Source: Cryobacterium sp. MP_M3 (GTDB lineage Bacteria > Actinomycetota > Actinomycetes > Actinomycetales > Microbacteriaceae). Taken from it: DNA of 64,000 nucleotides. Shown one piece after another: positions 1 to 6,666 of this stretch. Numbering within the stretch: position 1 is the first letter of the stretch; the number at the start of each line of letters is the position of its first letter. Location of the stretch: NCBI RefSeq assembly GCF_015752155.1, contig NZ_JADOVI010000007.1:142527-206526 (forward strand), given 5' to 3'. The notes below the pieces were generated by a model. The model was not told the DNA's origin. It made no database searches and worked only from the letters and a program-made list of their open reading frames with translations. Made by a program: the position numbers and the translations under genes.

Positions 1-1
1 C

Positions 2-1021
2 GCCTACATGGACCTCGTCGTCACCGACCTGGCCGCCTCCCGCGAGTTCTACGTGGACATCCTCGGCCTCGTCGTGACGGAGGAGAACGACACCGAGATC
101 TACCTGCGCAGCTTCGAGGAATTCATCCACCACAACCTGGTGCTGCGCCAGGGACCGGTCGCAGCGGTCTCCGCGTTCGCGTTCCGGGTGCGCTCCCCCC
201 TCGACGTGGACCTCGCCGAGGCGTACTACCGCGAGCTCGGCTGCCGCACCGAGCGCCGCGCGAACGGCTTCGTCACGGGGATCGGCGACTCCGTGCGCGT
301 CGAAGACCCGCTCGGCTTCCCCTACGAGTTCTTCTTCGACACCGAGCACGTGGAACGCCTCGCCTGGCGCTACGACCTGCAGGGTCCGGGCGCGCTCGTG
401 CGCCTGGACCACTTCAACCAGGTCACCCCCGACGTCGGCCTCGGCCGCGGCTACCTGGAGGACCTCGGCTTCCGGGTCACCGAGGACATCCAGGACGCGG
501 ACGGCGTCACCTACGCGGCCTGGCTGCGCCGCAAGGACACCGTGCACGACACCGCCCTGACCGGCGGCAACGGCCCGCGGATGCACCACATCGCCTTCTC
601 CACGCACGAGAAGCACAACATCATCTACATCTGCGACAAGCTCGGCGCGCTGCGCAAGTCCGACCTGATCGAGCGCGGCCCGGGCCGGCACGGCGTGTCC
701 AACGCGTTCTACCTCTACCTGCGCGACCCCGACGGCCACCGGGTCGAGATCTACACCCAGGACTACTACACCGGCGACCCCGACAACCCGGTCGTCACCT
801 GGGACGTGCACGACAACCAGCGCCGCGACTGGTGGGGCAACCCGGTGGTGCCGAGCTGGTACACGGATGCCTCCCTCGTGCTCGACCTCGACGGCACCCC
901 CCAGCCCGTGATCGAACGCACCCAGTCGAGCGAGATGGCCGTGACCGTCGGCGCCGACGGCTTCTCCTACACCCGCAAGGGCGAGGAGATGCCCGAATAC
1001 AAGCTCGGCCACCAGCTCTAA
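2..1021 (+). CDS. 3,4-dihydroxyphenylacetate 2,3-dioxygenase-like extradiol dioxygenase (5'-truncated by window edge)
   Basis: This is a VOC-fold type I extradiol ring-cleavage dioxygenase. It closely resembles the homoprotocatechuate 2,3-dioxygenase of Brevibacterium fuscum, which opens 3,4-dihydroxyphenylacetate in 4-hydroxyphenylacetate breakdown. Numbering from the Met at base 8, the Fe ligands are His135 (LDHFNQVT), His194 (MHHIAF) and Glu247 (GHRVEIYTQDYY), and the acid-base His is His180 (TVHDTALTGG). Each lies exactly 20 residues before the known H155/H214/E267/H200, so about 20 N-terminal residues are outside the window. In-frame Ala-Tyr codons at 2-7 agree with this. The C-terminal lid (GADGFSYTRKGEE) is present. 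The rest of an hpa/hpc catabolic cluster is presumably to the left (inference). Confidence 0.93.
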   Translation, partial: AYMDLVVTDLAASREFYVDILGLVVTEENDTEIYLRSFEEFIHHNLVLRQGPVAAVSAFAFRVRSPLDVDLAEAYYRELGCRTERRANGFVTGIGDSVRVEDPLGFPYEFFFDTEHVERLAWRYDLQGPGALVRLDHFNQVTPDVGLGRGYLEDLGFRVTEDIQDADGVTYAAWLRRKDTVHDTALTGGNGPRMHHIAFSTHEKHNIIYICDKLGALRKSDLIERGPGRHGVSNAFYLYLRDPDGHRVEIYTQDYYTGDPDNPVVTWDVHDNQRRDWWGNPVVPSWYTDASLVLDLDGTPQPVIERTQSSEMAVTVGADGFSYTRKGEEMPEYKLGHQL

Positions 1022-1047
1022 CCGCCCGGGCGGCCCCGCTTTCCGTT

Positions 1048-1083
1048 CCCGTTCCGGTCGAGGGCACTCCCGACCGGAACGGG
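1048..1083. terminator. Bidirectional hairpin terminator between convergent genes
   Basis: A perfect 13-bp inverted repeat (CCCGTTCCGGTCG and its complement) with a 10-nt loop lies between the stop codons of the rightward dioxygenase and the leftward anti-sigma gene. There is no clear T run, as is common in actinobacteria. Confidence 0.7.
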
Positions 1084-1091
1084 GGCTCAGG

Positions 1092-1967
1092 TCAGGTGGC
1101 GTGCAGTTCGCCGCGCACGATGGAGTCGCCGGAGTGGGCCGGGTCGCCGTTGTCCGGTTCGGCGGACACGTCGACGAGCGGGTACTGGGCCAGGTCGAGC
1201 CCGTCGGGGATCGAGAACCGGCCGGTGGCGCCGTCGAGCAGCCCGATGCTGACCAGGCCGGAGGCATCCGCCTTGATCAGCCACACCTCGCGCAGGGGCG
1301 CGCTGCCCGTCGCCCCGGTGAGGTCGACCACCACCTCCCGGTGGCCGTCGGCGGCCTTCTCCACGTAGGCGGTGCCGCCGGCCTTCCAGCCGGGGAACGG
1401 GTCCAGTTTCGCTTCGGCGATCTTCGCTTCGACGACGGGGGGCGCGGTGTCCCGCCGCAGCGACTCCCACCAGATCCCGCCGCCGAGGCCGCCGACCAGG
1501 CCGACGATCCCGGCCGCGACGGTCAGCGGCAGCCAGAACCGGGCGCGGCGCGACCGACCGCGGCCGTCGATCCGGGCGACCGGCGCGAGTCCGACCGGAG
1601 GCGCCGGCTCCACGGGAGCCGGACCGGCAGCACCGCCTGGCGCGAGCACCGCGGCATCCGTCACCGGCGCCGTGCTTGCCGGCCCCGTGCTTGCCGGCCC
1701 CGCACTCGCCGGAAAGTCGGAACGCCGCGGAGTGCCCGCGACCGCGTCGGACAGCCCGAGGGCGGAGTGGATGCGGCCCCAGACGGCGTCGCCCGGCTCG
1801 ATGAGTTCCACGTCGCGCGCCGCGCGGCCGACCGCGATGGTGTGCTGCAGGGAGATCAGTTCGAGCGAGCACTCCGGGCATTCGGCCAGGTGGAGGTGCT
1901 CCAGTTCGGTGAGGTCGAGCTCCGCCATCGCTATGAGCGCGAGATCGTCCCGGTCAATGTGTGTCAT
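1092..1967 (-). CDS. Anti-sigma factor, RskA/RsmK-like, single-pass membrane
   Basis: This 291-residue protein probably holds the upstream-encoded ECF sigma factor inactive at the membrane. The N-terminal anti-sigma domain has a zinc-finger-like His26-x3-Cys30-x2-Cys33 motif (HLAECPEC). A Pro/Ala/Thr-rich linker at about residues 85-130 includes GPAST repeats, reflecting a 15-bp tandem DNA repeat near 1676-1712. A single TM helix follows at about 144-166 (FWLPLTVAAGIVGLVGGLGG). The extracytoplasmic C-terminal half resembles the RskA domain (DUF2337-type: PLREVWLIKADASGLVSIGL). The start overlaps the 3' end of the sigma gene by 14 bp, indicating translational coupling. Release probably needs regulated proteolysis, as for mycobacterial RskA (family knowledge). 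Confidence 0.88.
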   Translation of the reverse strand: MTHIDRDDLALIAMAELDLTELEHLHLAECPECSLELISLQHTIAVGRAARDVELIEPGDAVWGRIHSALGLSDAVAGTPRRSDFPASAGPASTGPASTAPVTDAAVLAPGGAAGPAPVEPAPPVGLAPVARIDGRGRSRRARFWLPLTVAAGIVGLVGGLGGGIWWESLRRDTAPPVVEAKIAEAKLDPFPGWKAGGTAYVEKAADGHREVVVDLTGATGSAPLREVWLIKADASGLVSIGLLDGATGRFSIPDGLDLAQYPLVDVSAEPDNGDPAHSGDSIVRGELHAT

Positions 1968-2610
1968 CGTTCGCCTCCAATCTGGTGCGCAACCTGGTCA
2001 GGCTTCGTCTGATGTGACTCTTCACGGTGCCGAGGGGCAATCCGAGGCTATCGGCGATCTGCGCGTGCGTCAGGTCATCGTAGAAGGCCAGCTGCATCAC
2101 ACGCTGCGGCACCGGTTCGAGGCGTTGCAACTCCTCGCTGATCAGCAGCCGGTCGGCGACGTCGGCCGATTCGTCGGGGTGGCTGAACTGGAGTTCCCCC
2201 ATCACGGCCGCCTCGATCCGGCGGCGGCGGGAACGGGCTTCATGCGCGTCGGCCACCGCGTGCCGGGTGATGCCGACGAGCCAGGCCGGAAGCCGGGCGC
2301 GGGAAGGGTCGAAGCCGGTCCGGCCGTTCCAGGCCGAGATGAAGACCTTCTGGGTCACGTCCTCCGCCTCGCCATGGTCGCCGAGCGAGCGCATAGCGAT
2401 GGTGTGCACGAGCGCCGCCCAGCGGGCGTACGCCTCGGCGAGCGCACGTTCGTCCCCAGCGCGGAAGGCGGTGGCCAGCCGTGCGTGGTCGTCCGCATCG
2501 GTGATTGCGCTCACCACACTGGGGTGCCTCCCGGTCGAATGCCGCGGCGACTGGTCGTACACCTCAGGCCTCCCCGCGAAGGACGCCTCGACCACCGTCG
2601 ACCTCAGCAT
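1954..2610 (-). CDS. ECF RNA polymerase sigma factor, SigK-like
   Basis: This is a group IV sigma factor of about 218 residues. Region 2 is visible around GDERALAEAYARWAALVH and AEDVTQKVFISAW, which covers core binding and -10 recognition. Region 4 has a helix-turn-helix (HAQIADSLGLPLGTVKSHIRR) for -35 recognition. The combination with an RskA-like anti-sigma is typical of the SigK/ECF19 group. ATG at 2610 is chosen over an upstream GTG at 2616 because AGAAGG sits about 8 nt before it. The adjacent sortase and DUF4397 genes, transcribed in the same direction, are candidate targets: both DUF4397 genes have a similar GCATCC-N16-(C/T)GGAA element upstream. That regulon is inferred from sequence only. 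Confidence 0.9.
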   Translation of the reverse strand: MLRSTVVEASFAGRPEVYDQSPRHSTGRHPSVVSAITDADDHARLATAFRAGDERALAEAYARWAALVHTIAMRSLGDHGEAEDVTQKVFISAWNGRTGFDPSRARLPAWLVGITRHAVADAHEARSRRRRIEAAVMGELQFSHPDESADVADRLLISEELQRLEPVPQRVMQLAFYDDLTHAQIADSLGLPLGTVKSHIRRSLTRLRTRLEANDDTH

Positions 2611-2643
2611 AGCCACACCTTCTCACTGTGGGATGGATCGTCA

Positions 2644-3309
2644 TCATGGGAGCGGATCCGCCGAGACGATCACGTTGGAAAGGTAGCGCTTCGCCTCGTA
2701 GTCGAATTCGCCGCCGCAGGTCACGAGTGTCAGCCGGGAGGCACCCGACCGGTCGAAGACACTGGCCCACGGGACATCCGGTTTGAGGATCGATTGCACC
2801 CCGGTGACCGAGTAGCCCCGCTCCGACCCGTCGCTGAGCGTCAGCACGACCCTTGTTCCGGCACTCGCCGAGGCGAGCCGGGCGAACGGGCCGATGTCGT
2901 AGACGAGCGAGTCGACATGGGCGGCGATCACGGTCGCCCCGGCCGGGCTGGCCGGAGACGGGCCGAACCGGTACCAGGCGGCCACGGCGGGGTTCTTCGG
3001 CAGTTCCATGACGTTCTCCGCGGTCTGACCGACCGCCTCGACCGCCATGTCGATGCCCAGGGCCTCCACCCGGATCCGCACGGGGGCGAGCGAGGCCGGG
3101 ACCTGGTTGGCGCTCAGGGCCGCGCTCACCGTCGGCACTGTCACCTCGGGGGCCGGCGCGGGGGCCGGCTGGGGCGCCGGAATCACGGATGCCGGCGCCG
3201 GCGCGGCCGTCGCCGGTGGGGATGCCGCTGGGGCCTGAGTCCCGGAGCATCCGCCGAGCAGAACGAGAGCCACAGCGAGCATCCCGATTGCGCCCACTGT
3301 GGCCCTCAT
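2644..3309 (-). CDS. Class F sortase with lipoprotein signal peptide
   Basis: This 221-residue extracytoplasmic transpeptidase would attach surface proteins to the wall. A lipoprotein signal peptide has lipobox LLGG-Cys21, and a Pro/Ala-rich spacer spans about 22-70. In the sortase fold the catalytic residues are visible as His131 (VIAAHVDS), Cys198 (LTLVTCGG) and Arg208 (EAKRYLSNV). Class F sortases are widespread in Actinobacteria, and their substrates are poorly defined. A lipid anchor instead of a TM helix is a notable variant. The gene ends 34 bp before the sigma factor and starts 13 bp after the DUF4397 gene at 3323. It is therefore probably co-transcribed with that gene, whose C terminus looks like a sorting signal. 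Confidence 0.88.
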   Translation of the reverse strand: MRATVGAIGMLAVALVLLGGCSGTQAPAASPPATAAPAPASVIPAPQPAPAPAPEVTVPTVSAALSANQVPASLAPVRIRVEALGIDMAVEAVGQTAENVMELPKNPAVAAWYRFGPSPASPAGATVIAAHVDSLVYDIGPFARLASASAGTRVVLTLSDGSERGYSVTGVQSILKPDVPWASVFDRSGASRLTLVTCGGEFDYEAKRYLSNVIVSADPLP

Positions 3310-3322
3310 CTTGCGCCCCCCG

Positions 3323-4159
3323 CTAGCGTCGCGCGGCGGCGCGACGCAGTCCCAGAACCGACGCCGTGCCGAGCGCGAGCAGCAGGGCGGCGAATCCGCC
3401 GAGCCACAGCCCGGTAGTGTCAGCGGGCTTGTTCGTGGCGACCAGGCCGGCCTCCCCGGCGGGGATGCTGCCGGGGTTCGAGTGCAGTCCGGCGATCGTC
3501 TGCACGCCGAGGGCCAGGTTCTTGTCGGTCAGGCTGCCCCACGCGTAGACGATCGTGTTCGTGCCCTCAGCGACATTGACGTCCGCCGGTCCGATCACCG
3601 GGGCCGTCGTGCCCGTTGCGGCGACCGCCGCCGAGATGGTGCCGGACGGGAGGTTCAGCACCGATTCCTTCGGGTTGACCAGGTTGGTGATGGCTGCGGC
3701 GCCGTTGGCGAGCACGTCGACCGCGAGTGCGGCCGCCACGTGCCGCACGGTCAGCCGACCCTGGCCGGCCTCCAGCTTGCCGATGTCGTTGGTGAAGAGC
3801 GTCGCGGTGGGCTTGCCGGCGGCGTCGAGGTGGGCGACGGCGGTGTAGTCCTTGCCCGCTTCGAGAGGGAGGTCGACCGGGCCGATCGCCGGCTTGCTCG
3901 CGTCGGCCGCGTCCGAGGCCGTGATCGCCACCGTGTAGGTGCCCGCCGGCAGGTCGAGCGGACCGGCCAGGTCGCCCGGCTTGAAGTTGTCGAGCGTGAG
4001 CTTGTTGTTCACGTACACGTCGACGGTCAGGCCGGGAACGCCGTGGAAGACGGACAGTTTGGCGACGGGGTCGGCGGCCTGCGCCGGCGCGAGGCCGGCG
4101 AGGGCGACGAAGGCGCCGAGCGAGACCGCCGTCAAGCCGATCGTAAGGGACTTGTGCAT
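3323..4159 (-). CDS. DUF4397 domain surface protein with C-terminal sorting-like tail
   Basis: This is a secreted protein of about 278 residues with a signal peptide ending near APAQAADP. It has two DUF4397 repeats (KLSVFHGVPGLTVDVYVNNK and GRLTVRHVAAALAVDVLANG), beta-rich domains of unknown function. The C terminus has PADTTG, a hydrophobic helix (LWLGGFAALLLALGTASVLG) and a basic RRAAARR tail: the layout of a wall-sorting signal, but without canonical LPxTG. The start is the second of two adjacent ATGs, 5 nt after AGGAGG. It is likely co-transcribed with the sortase 13 bp downstream. The paralogue at 4433-5155 lacks the tail, so the two proteins probably have different fates (anchored versus released; inference). 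Confidence 0.85.
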   Translation of the reverse strand: MHKSLTIGLTAVSLGAFVALAGLAPAQAADPVAKLSVFHGVPGLTVDVYVNNKLTLDNFKPGDLAGPLDLPAGTYTVAITASDAADASKPAIGPVDLPLEAGKDYTAVAHLDAAGKPTATLFTNDIGKLEAGQGRLTVRHVAAALAVDVLANGAAAITNLVNPKESVLNLPSGTISAAVAATGTTAPVIGPADVNVAEGTNTIVYAWGSLTDKNLALGVQTIAGLHSNPGSIPAGEAGLVATNKPADTTGLWLGGFAALLLALGTASVLGLRRAAARR

Positions 4160-4240
4160 CATTTCCTCCTGGTGCTGTCTGTGGTTGGTCACCGCGGTGA
4201 CTGTTCCCCGCGGTGTGTGCCGGGGCACTCTTGCCAACTA

Positions 4241-4268
4241 CTTCCGCCGCAGGCCCCTGATCGGATGC
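4241..4268 (-). promoter_or_regulatory. Candidate ECF (SigK-like) promoter of DUF4397 gene A
   Basis: On the minus strand GCATCC (4268-4263), a 16-nt spacer and CGGAAG (4246-4241) lie about 80 nt upstream of the ATG at 4159. The same arrangement precedes the paralogue at 5155. It resembles the CCATCC/CCGAAT style reported for SigK. GCATCC is common in this genome's coding DNA, so this remains a hypothesis. Confidence 0.4.
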
Positions 4269-4300
4269 ACTCGAACGTGATTTCTTTCGCGCGGACGCAC

Positions 4301-4338
4301 GGACACGGCGGCGCGGACACGGCGGCGCGGACACGGCG
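4301..4338. repeat. 14-bp tandem repeat, 2.7 copies
   Basis: GGACACGGCGGCGC occurs at 4301-4314 and 4315-4328, with a partial third copy at 4329-4338. It is non-coding and lies between the upstream gene's terminator hairpin and the ECF-like promoter. Copy number may vary by replication slippage. Confidence 0.75.
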
Positions 4339-4376
4339 AGGGCCGCACGTCAGCTGTCGCTGCGCGTGCGGCCCTC
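4338..4376 (-). terminator. Hairpin terminator after DUF4397 gene B
   Basis: A perfect 12-bp inverted repeat (GAGGGCCGCACG and complement) with a 15-nt loop starts 57 nt after the stop of the 4433-5155 gene. No T tract follows. It separates the two DUF4397 genes into different transcription units. Confidence 0.65.
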
Positions 4377-4432
4377 GAGGTGCGGACGAAGCCCCGTCGA
4401 TCAATTCGACCGGGAGTCGTCAGTGGCGATCC

Positions 4433-5155
4433 TTACTTGTGGTGGTGTCCGCCCCCGGTGAGGTCGACCGTCTGCACGGCGAACGCGAGGTTGCCGGCAG
4501 CCAGGCTGCCCCAGGCGTAGACGATCGTGTTCGTGCGCTTGGCGATCTCGACGTCGGTCGGCCCGATCAGCGGGTCGGTCGTTCCGGTCGCGGCCACCAC
4601 GGCGGAGATTGTGCCGACCGGCAGGGTCAGCTCTTCCTCGTCGGGGTTGGTCAGGTCGGTCACCGCGGCGACATCGTCCGCGAGCACGTCCACGGAGGGT
4701 GCGGCGGCGATGTGCCGCACGGTGAGGCGCCCGTTGCCCTTGCCGACCTTGTCCGGGTTGTTGGTGAACAGGGTGGCGCTGGGGTCACCCGCTTCGGTGA
4801 GGTGCGCTGCGACCGTGTAGTTGTCGCCTGCCTCCAGCGCCAGGTCGACCGGACCGATCGCCGGGTTGCTGGCGTCCTTCGCATCGGCGGCCGTGATGGC
4901 AACCGAGTAGGTCCCGGCGTCGAGGGTGAGGGTGTCGGAGAACGAGCCCGGCTTGAAGTTGTCCAGGGTGAGCTTGCCGTCGACGTAGACATCAACGGTC
5001 AGGCCCGGAACCCCGTGGAAGACGGTGAGTTCCGCGGTGCCTCCGTCGGAGTGATGCCCGTCGCCACCGTGGTATTCGCCGGCGCTGGCCGGCAGGATTC
5101 CTGCGAGAGCGACGAGTAGGCCGGCTGCGGTCCCAATTGCGATGGTCCTGTGCAT
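4433..5155 (-). CDS. Secreted DUF4397 domain protein (paralogue)
   Basis: This 240-residue protein has a signal peptide (IAIGTAAGLLVALAGILPASA) and then a His-rich segment (GEYHGGDGHHSDGG) that could bind metal. Two DUF4397 units follow (ELTVFHGVPGLTVDVYVDGK and GRLTVRHIAAAPSVDVLADD), very similar to the neighbouring protein. It ends in another His cluster (GGGHHHK) and has no membrane or sorting tail, so it is probably released or loosely wall-bound. The ATG at 5155 is preceded by GGAGGT at ideal spacing. A GCATCC-N16-TGGAAT element lies about 55 nt upstream. Tandem duplication of one ancestral gene is the simplest origin. Confidence 0.85.
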   Translation of the reverse strand: MHRTIAIGTAAGLLVALAGILPASAGEYHGGDGHHSDGGTAELTVFHGVPGLTVDVYVDGKLTLDNFKPGSFSDTLTLDAGTYSVAITAADAKDASNPAIGPVDLALEAGDNYTVAAHLTEAGDPSATLFTNNPDKVGKGNGRLTVRHIAAAPSVDVLADDVAAVTDLTNPDEEELTLPVGTISAVVAATGTTDPLIGPTDVEIAKRTNTIVYAWGSLAAGNLAFAVQTVDLTGGGHHHK

Positions 5156-5207
5156 AGTTACCTCCTGCATTTCGTTGGACGGGAGGCCGCGTTGCCTCCC
5201 GCTACCA

Positions 5208-5235
5208 ATTCCAGCAAAAGGGTGGTTTTGGATGC
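5208..5235 (-). promoter_or_regulatory. Candidate ECF (SigK-like) promoter of DUF4397 gene B
   Basis: Minus-strand GCATCC (5235-5230), a 16-nt spacer and TGGAAT (5213-5208) match the element before the other DUF4397 gene in sequence and spacing. The ATG is about 50 nt downstream. Confidence 0.42.
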
Positions 5236-5255
5236 AACCCTTCAAGAAAAGTTTG

Positions 5256-5278
5256 ACAAAACCCCCCGAATAGGGGGA
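5256..5278 (-). terminator. Rho-independent terminator of the leftward hydrolase/nicotinamidase unit
   Basis: On the minus strand a C-run/G-run stem (CCCCC, loop TATTC, GGGGGG) is followed by TTTTGT. It lies a few bases beyond the hydrolase stop codon at 5283. Confidence 0.65.
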
Positions 5279-5282
5279 AGCG

Positions 5283-6047
5283 TCAGGAAAGGAAGTCCAG
5301 GGCCGCCTGCTTGAACTCGCGGGAGGTGAGGGAATTCACGTGATCGCGCCCGGGCAGCTCCCGGTAGGCGGAGCCGCGGGCGCGGGCCAGCTCGGCCACT
5401 CCCTCCGGGATCGGGTCGGCACCGCCCGCCACATACAGCACGGGGATGCCCGGCGGCAAGTCGAGTTCCGCCCCGGCGAATCCCTCCACGCAGGCCAGCA
5501 GTGCCGCCAGGTCTCCTCCCGCGGCGACCGCGGCGGCGAGCACGGGCCCGAGCACGGACGAGACCACCGGATCGGCCGGGGCCTGGCCGGCCAGCAGCCC
5601 GGCCAGCGTCGCCGGGCCGACGGACTCGAACAGTTCGACCGGCCCCGCGCCGCCGAGCACCAGGCGGCTCACCCGTTCCGGTGCCAGCCGGGCGAGCGCA
5701 GCCGCGACCCGGGACCCCATCGAATAGGCCACCACGTCGACGTGGTCAAGGCCGAGCGCGTCGAGCACGACGACGAGGTCGGCCGCGAGCTGCCGGGGAG
5801 CGTAGTCGGCGGCCCGGTGCGGTTTGTCGCTTCGACCGTGGCCGCGGAGGTCGGGCGCGACCACGCCACGTCCGGCTTCCTCGAGGAAGCGCACCCAGCC
5901 GGTGCCGGTCCAGCTGAGCCTGGCGGTCGACGCGAACCCGTGCACGAGCAGGATCGGGCGGTCCCCCGGCACGAAGTCATAGGCGATCCGCACGCCGTCG
6001 AGGCGCCGCGCGAAGGAGTCCAGCACGGGCGCGGGCCGGGGCCCCAC
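5283..6047 (-). CDS. Alpha/beta hydrolase
   Basis: This 254-residue soluble alpha/beta-fold hydrolase has an HGFAS oxyanion loop (residues 36-40), nucleophile Ser109 in AYSMGS, acid Asp211 (GGADPIPEG) and His236 (GRDHVNSL). DLRGHGRSDKP at about 66-76 is typical of the epoxide-hydrolase/haloperoxidase-like branch, but the substrate cannot be read from sequence. The GTG start directly abuts the stop codon of the upstream nicotinamidase gene, so the two are translationally coupled. A terminator follows. Confidence 0.85.
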   Translation of the reverse strand: MGPRPAPVLDSFARRLDGVRIAYDFVPGDRPILLVHGFASTARLSWTGTGWVRFLEEAGRGVVAPDLRGHGRSDKPHRAADYAPRQLAADLVVVLDALGLDHVDVVAYSMGSRVAAALARLAPERVSRLVLGGAGPVELFESVGPATLAGLLAGQAPADPVVSSVLGPVLAAAVAAGGDLAALLACVEGFAGAELDLPPGIPVLYVAGGADPIPEGVAELARARGSAYRELPGRDHVNSLTSREFKQAALDFLS

Positions 6048-6638
6048 CTAGGCGACCACGTCTGAGGCGGCCAGGACGGCCCCCGCGTATGCCAGTTCGG
6101 CGAGGGCAGCCTCGCTGGCCTCCGGGTTGACCCCGGCGATCAGGTCGGTGAGCACGCGCAGGTGCTGGCCGTGTTCGAGGGCGTCGAGCCCGCTCGCCCG
6201 CACACAGTGGTCGGTGGCCAGGCCAACGATGTCGACATCCGTCACACCGTTCGTGATCAGCAGTTCGCCGGTTTTGTCGCCGCCCTCTGAGACGCCGTCG
6301 AAGATGGAGTAGCCGACCTCCCCCTGTCCCTTGCGAATGTGGATGGTGTGTTCCGGCAGCGTGAGCGCCGGGTTGTACTCGGCGCCTGGGGTGCCCGCCA
6401 CGCAGTGCACCGGCCAGCTCTCGGAGTAGTCGGGTTCGCCGGACAAAGCGAAGTGGCCGCCGTTGTCGCTGTCGGGGTCGTGCCAGTCCCGGGAGGCGAA
6501 GACGCACGCGTAGGCGTTCTGGTGTTGCGCCAGGAGAGCGCTCACCCCGGCGGCAACGGCGGAACCGCCCGCAACTTCAAGCGCGCCACCCTCTGTGAAG
6601 TCATTCTGGACGTCGATGATGAACAGTGCCCGTGTCAC
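6048..6638 (-). CDS. pncA: Nicotinamidase (isochorismatase family)
   Basis: This protein of about 196 residues hydrolyses nicotinamide to nicotinate for NAD salvage. The catalytic triad is visible: Asp9 (IDVQNDF), Lys103 (IRKGQGE) and Cys145 (ATDHCVRAS). Metal ligands are Asp51, His53 and His62 in DWHDPDSDNGGHF. GTG at 6638 is the start because the conserved N terminus begins there and AAGGAG lies 6 nt upstream. Longer frames reaching 6749 overlap the next gene's coding end. It forms a two-gene unit with the alpha/beta hydrolase downstream. Confidence 0.93.
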   Translation of the reverse strand: MTRALFIIDVQNDFTEGGALEVAGGSAVAAGVSALLAQHQNAYACVFASRDWHDPDSDNGGHFALSGEPDYSESWPVHCVAGTPGAEYNPALTLPEHTIHIRKGQGEVGYSIFDGVSEGGDKTGELLITNGVTDVDIVGLATDHCVRASGLDALEHGQHLRVLTDLIAGVNPEASEAALAELAYAGAVLAASDVVA

Positions 6639-6666
6639 AGGTGGCTCCTTCGCTCGCCGGATGGGA

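Noticed and set aside
2614..2640. CCATCC-type ECF promoter directly upstream of the sigma gene
   Set aside because: The spacing would put the -10 at the start codon, so it could only yield a leaderless message. Not convincing.
1372..5119. Long rightward open frames opposite the sigma/sortase/DUF4397 genes
   Set aside because: They lack ribosome binding sites and family similarity, are Arg/Pro/Gly-rich, and are antisense shadows of G+C-rich genes.
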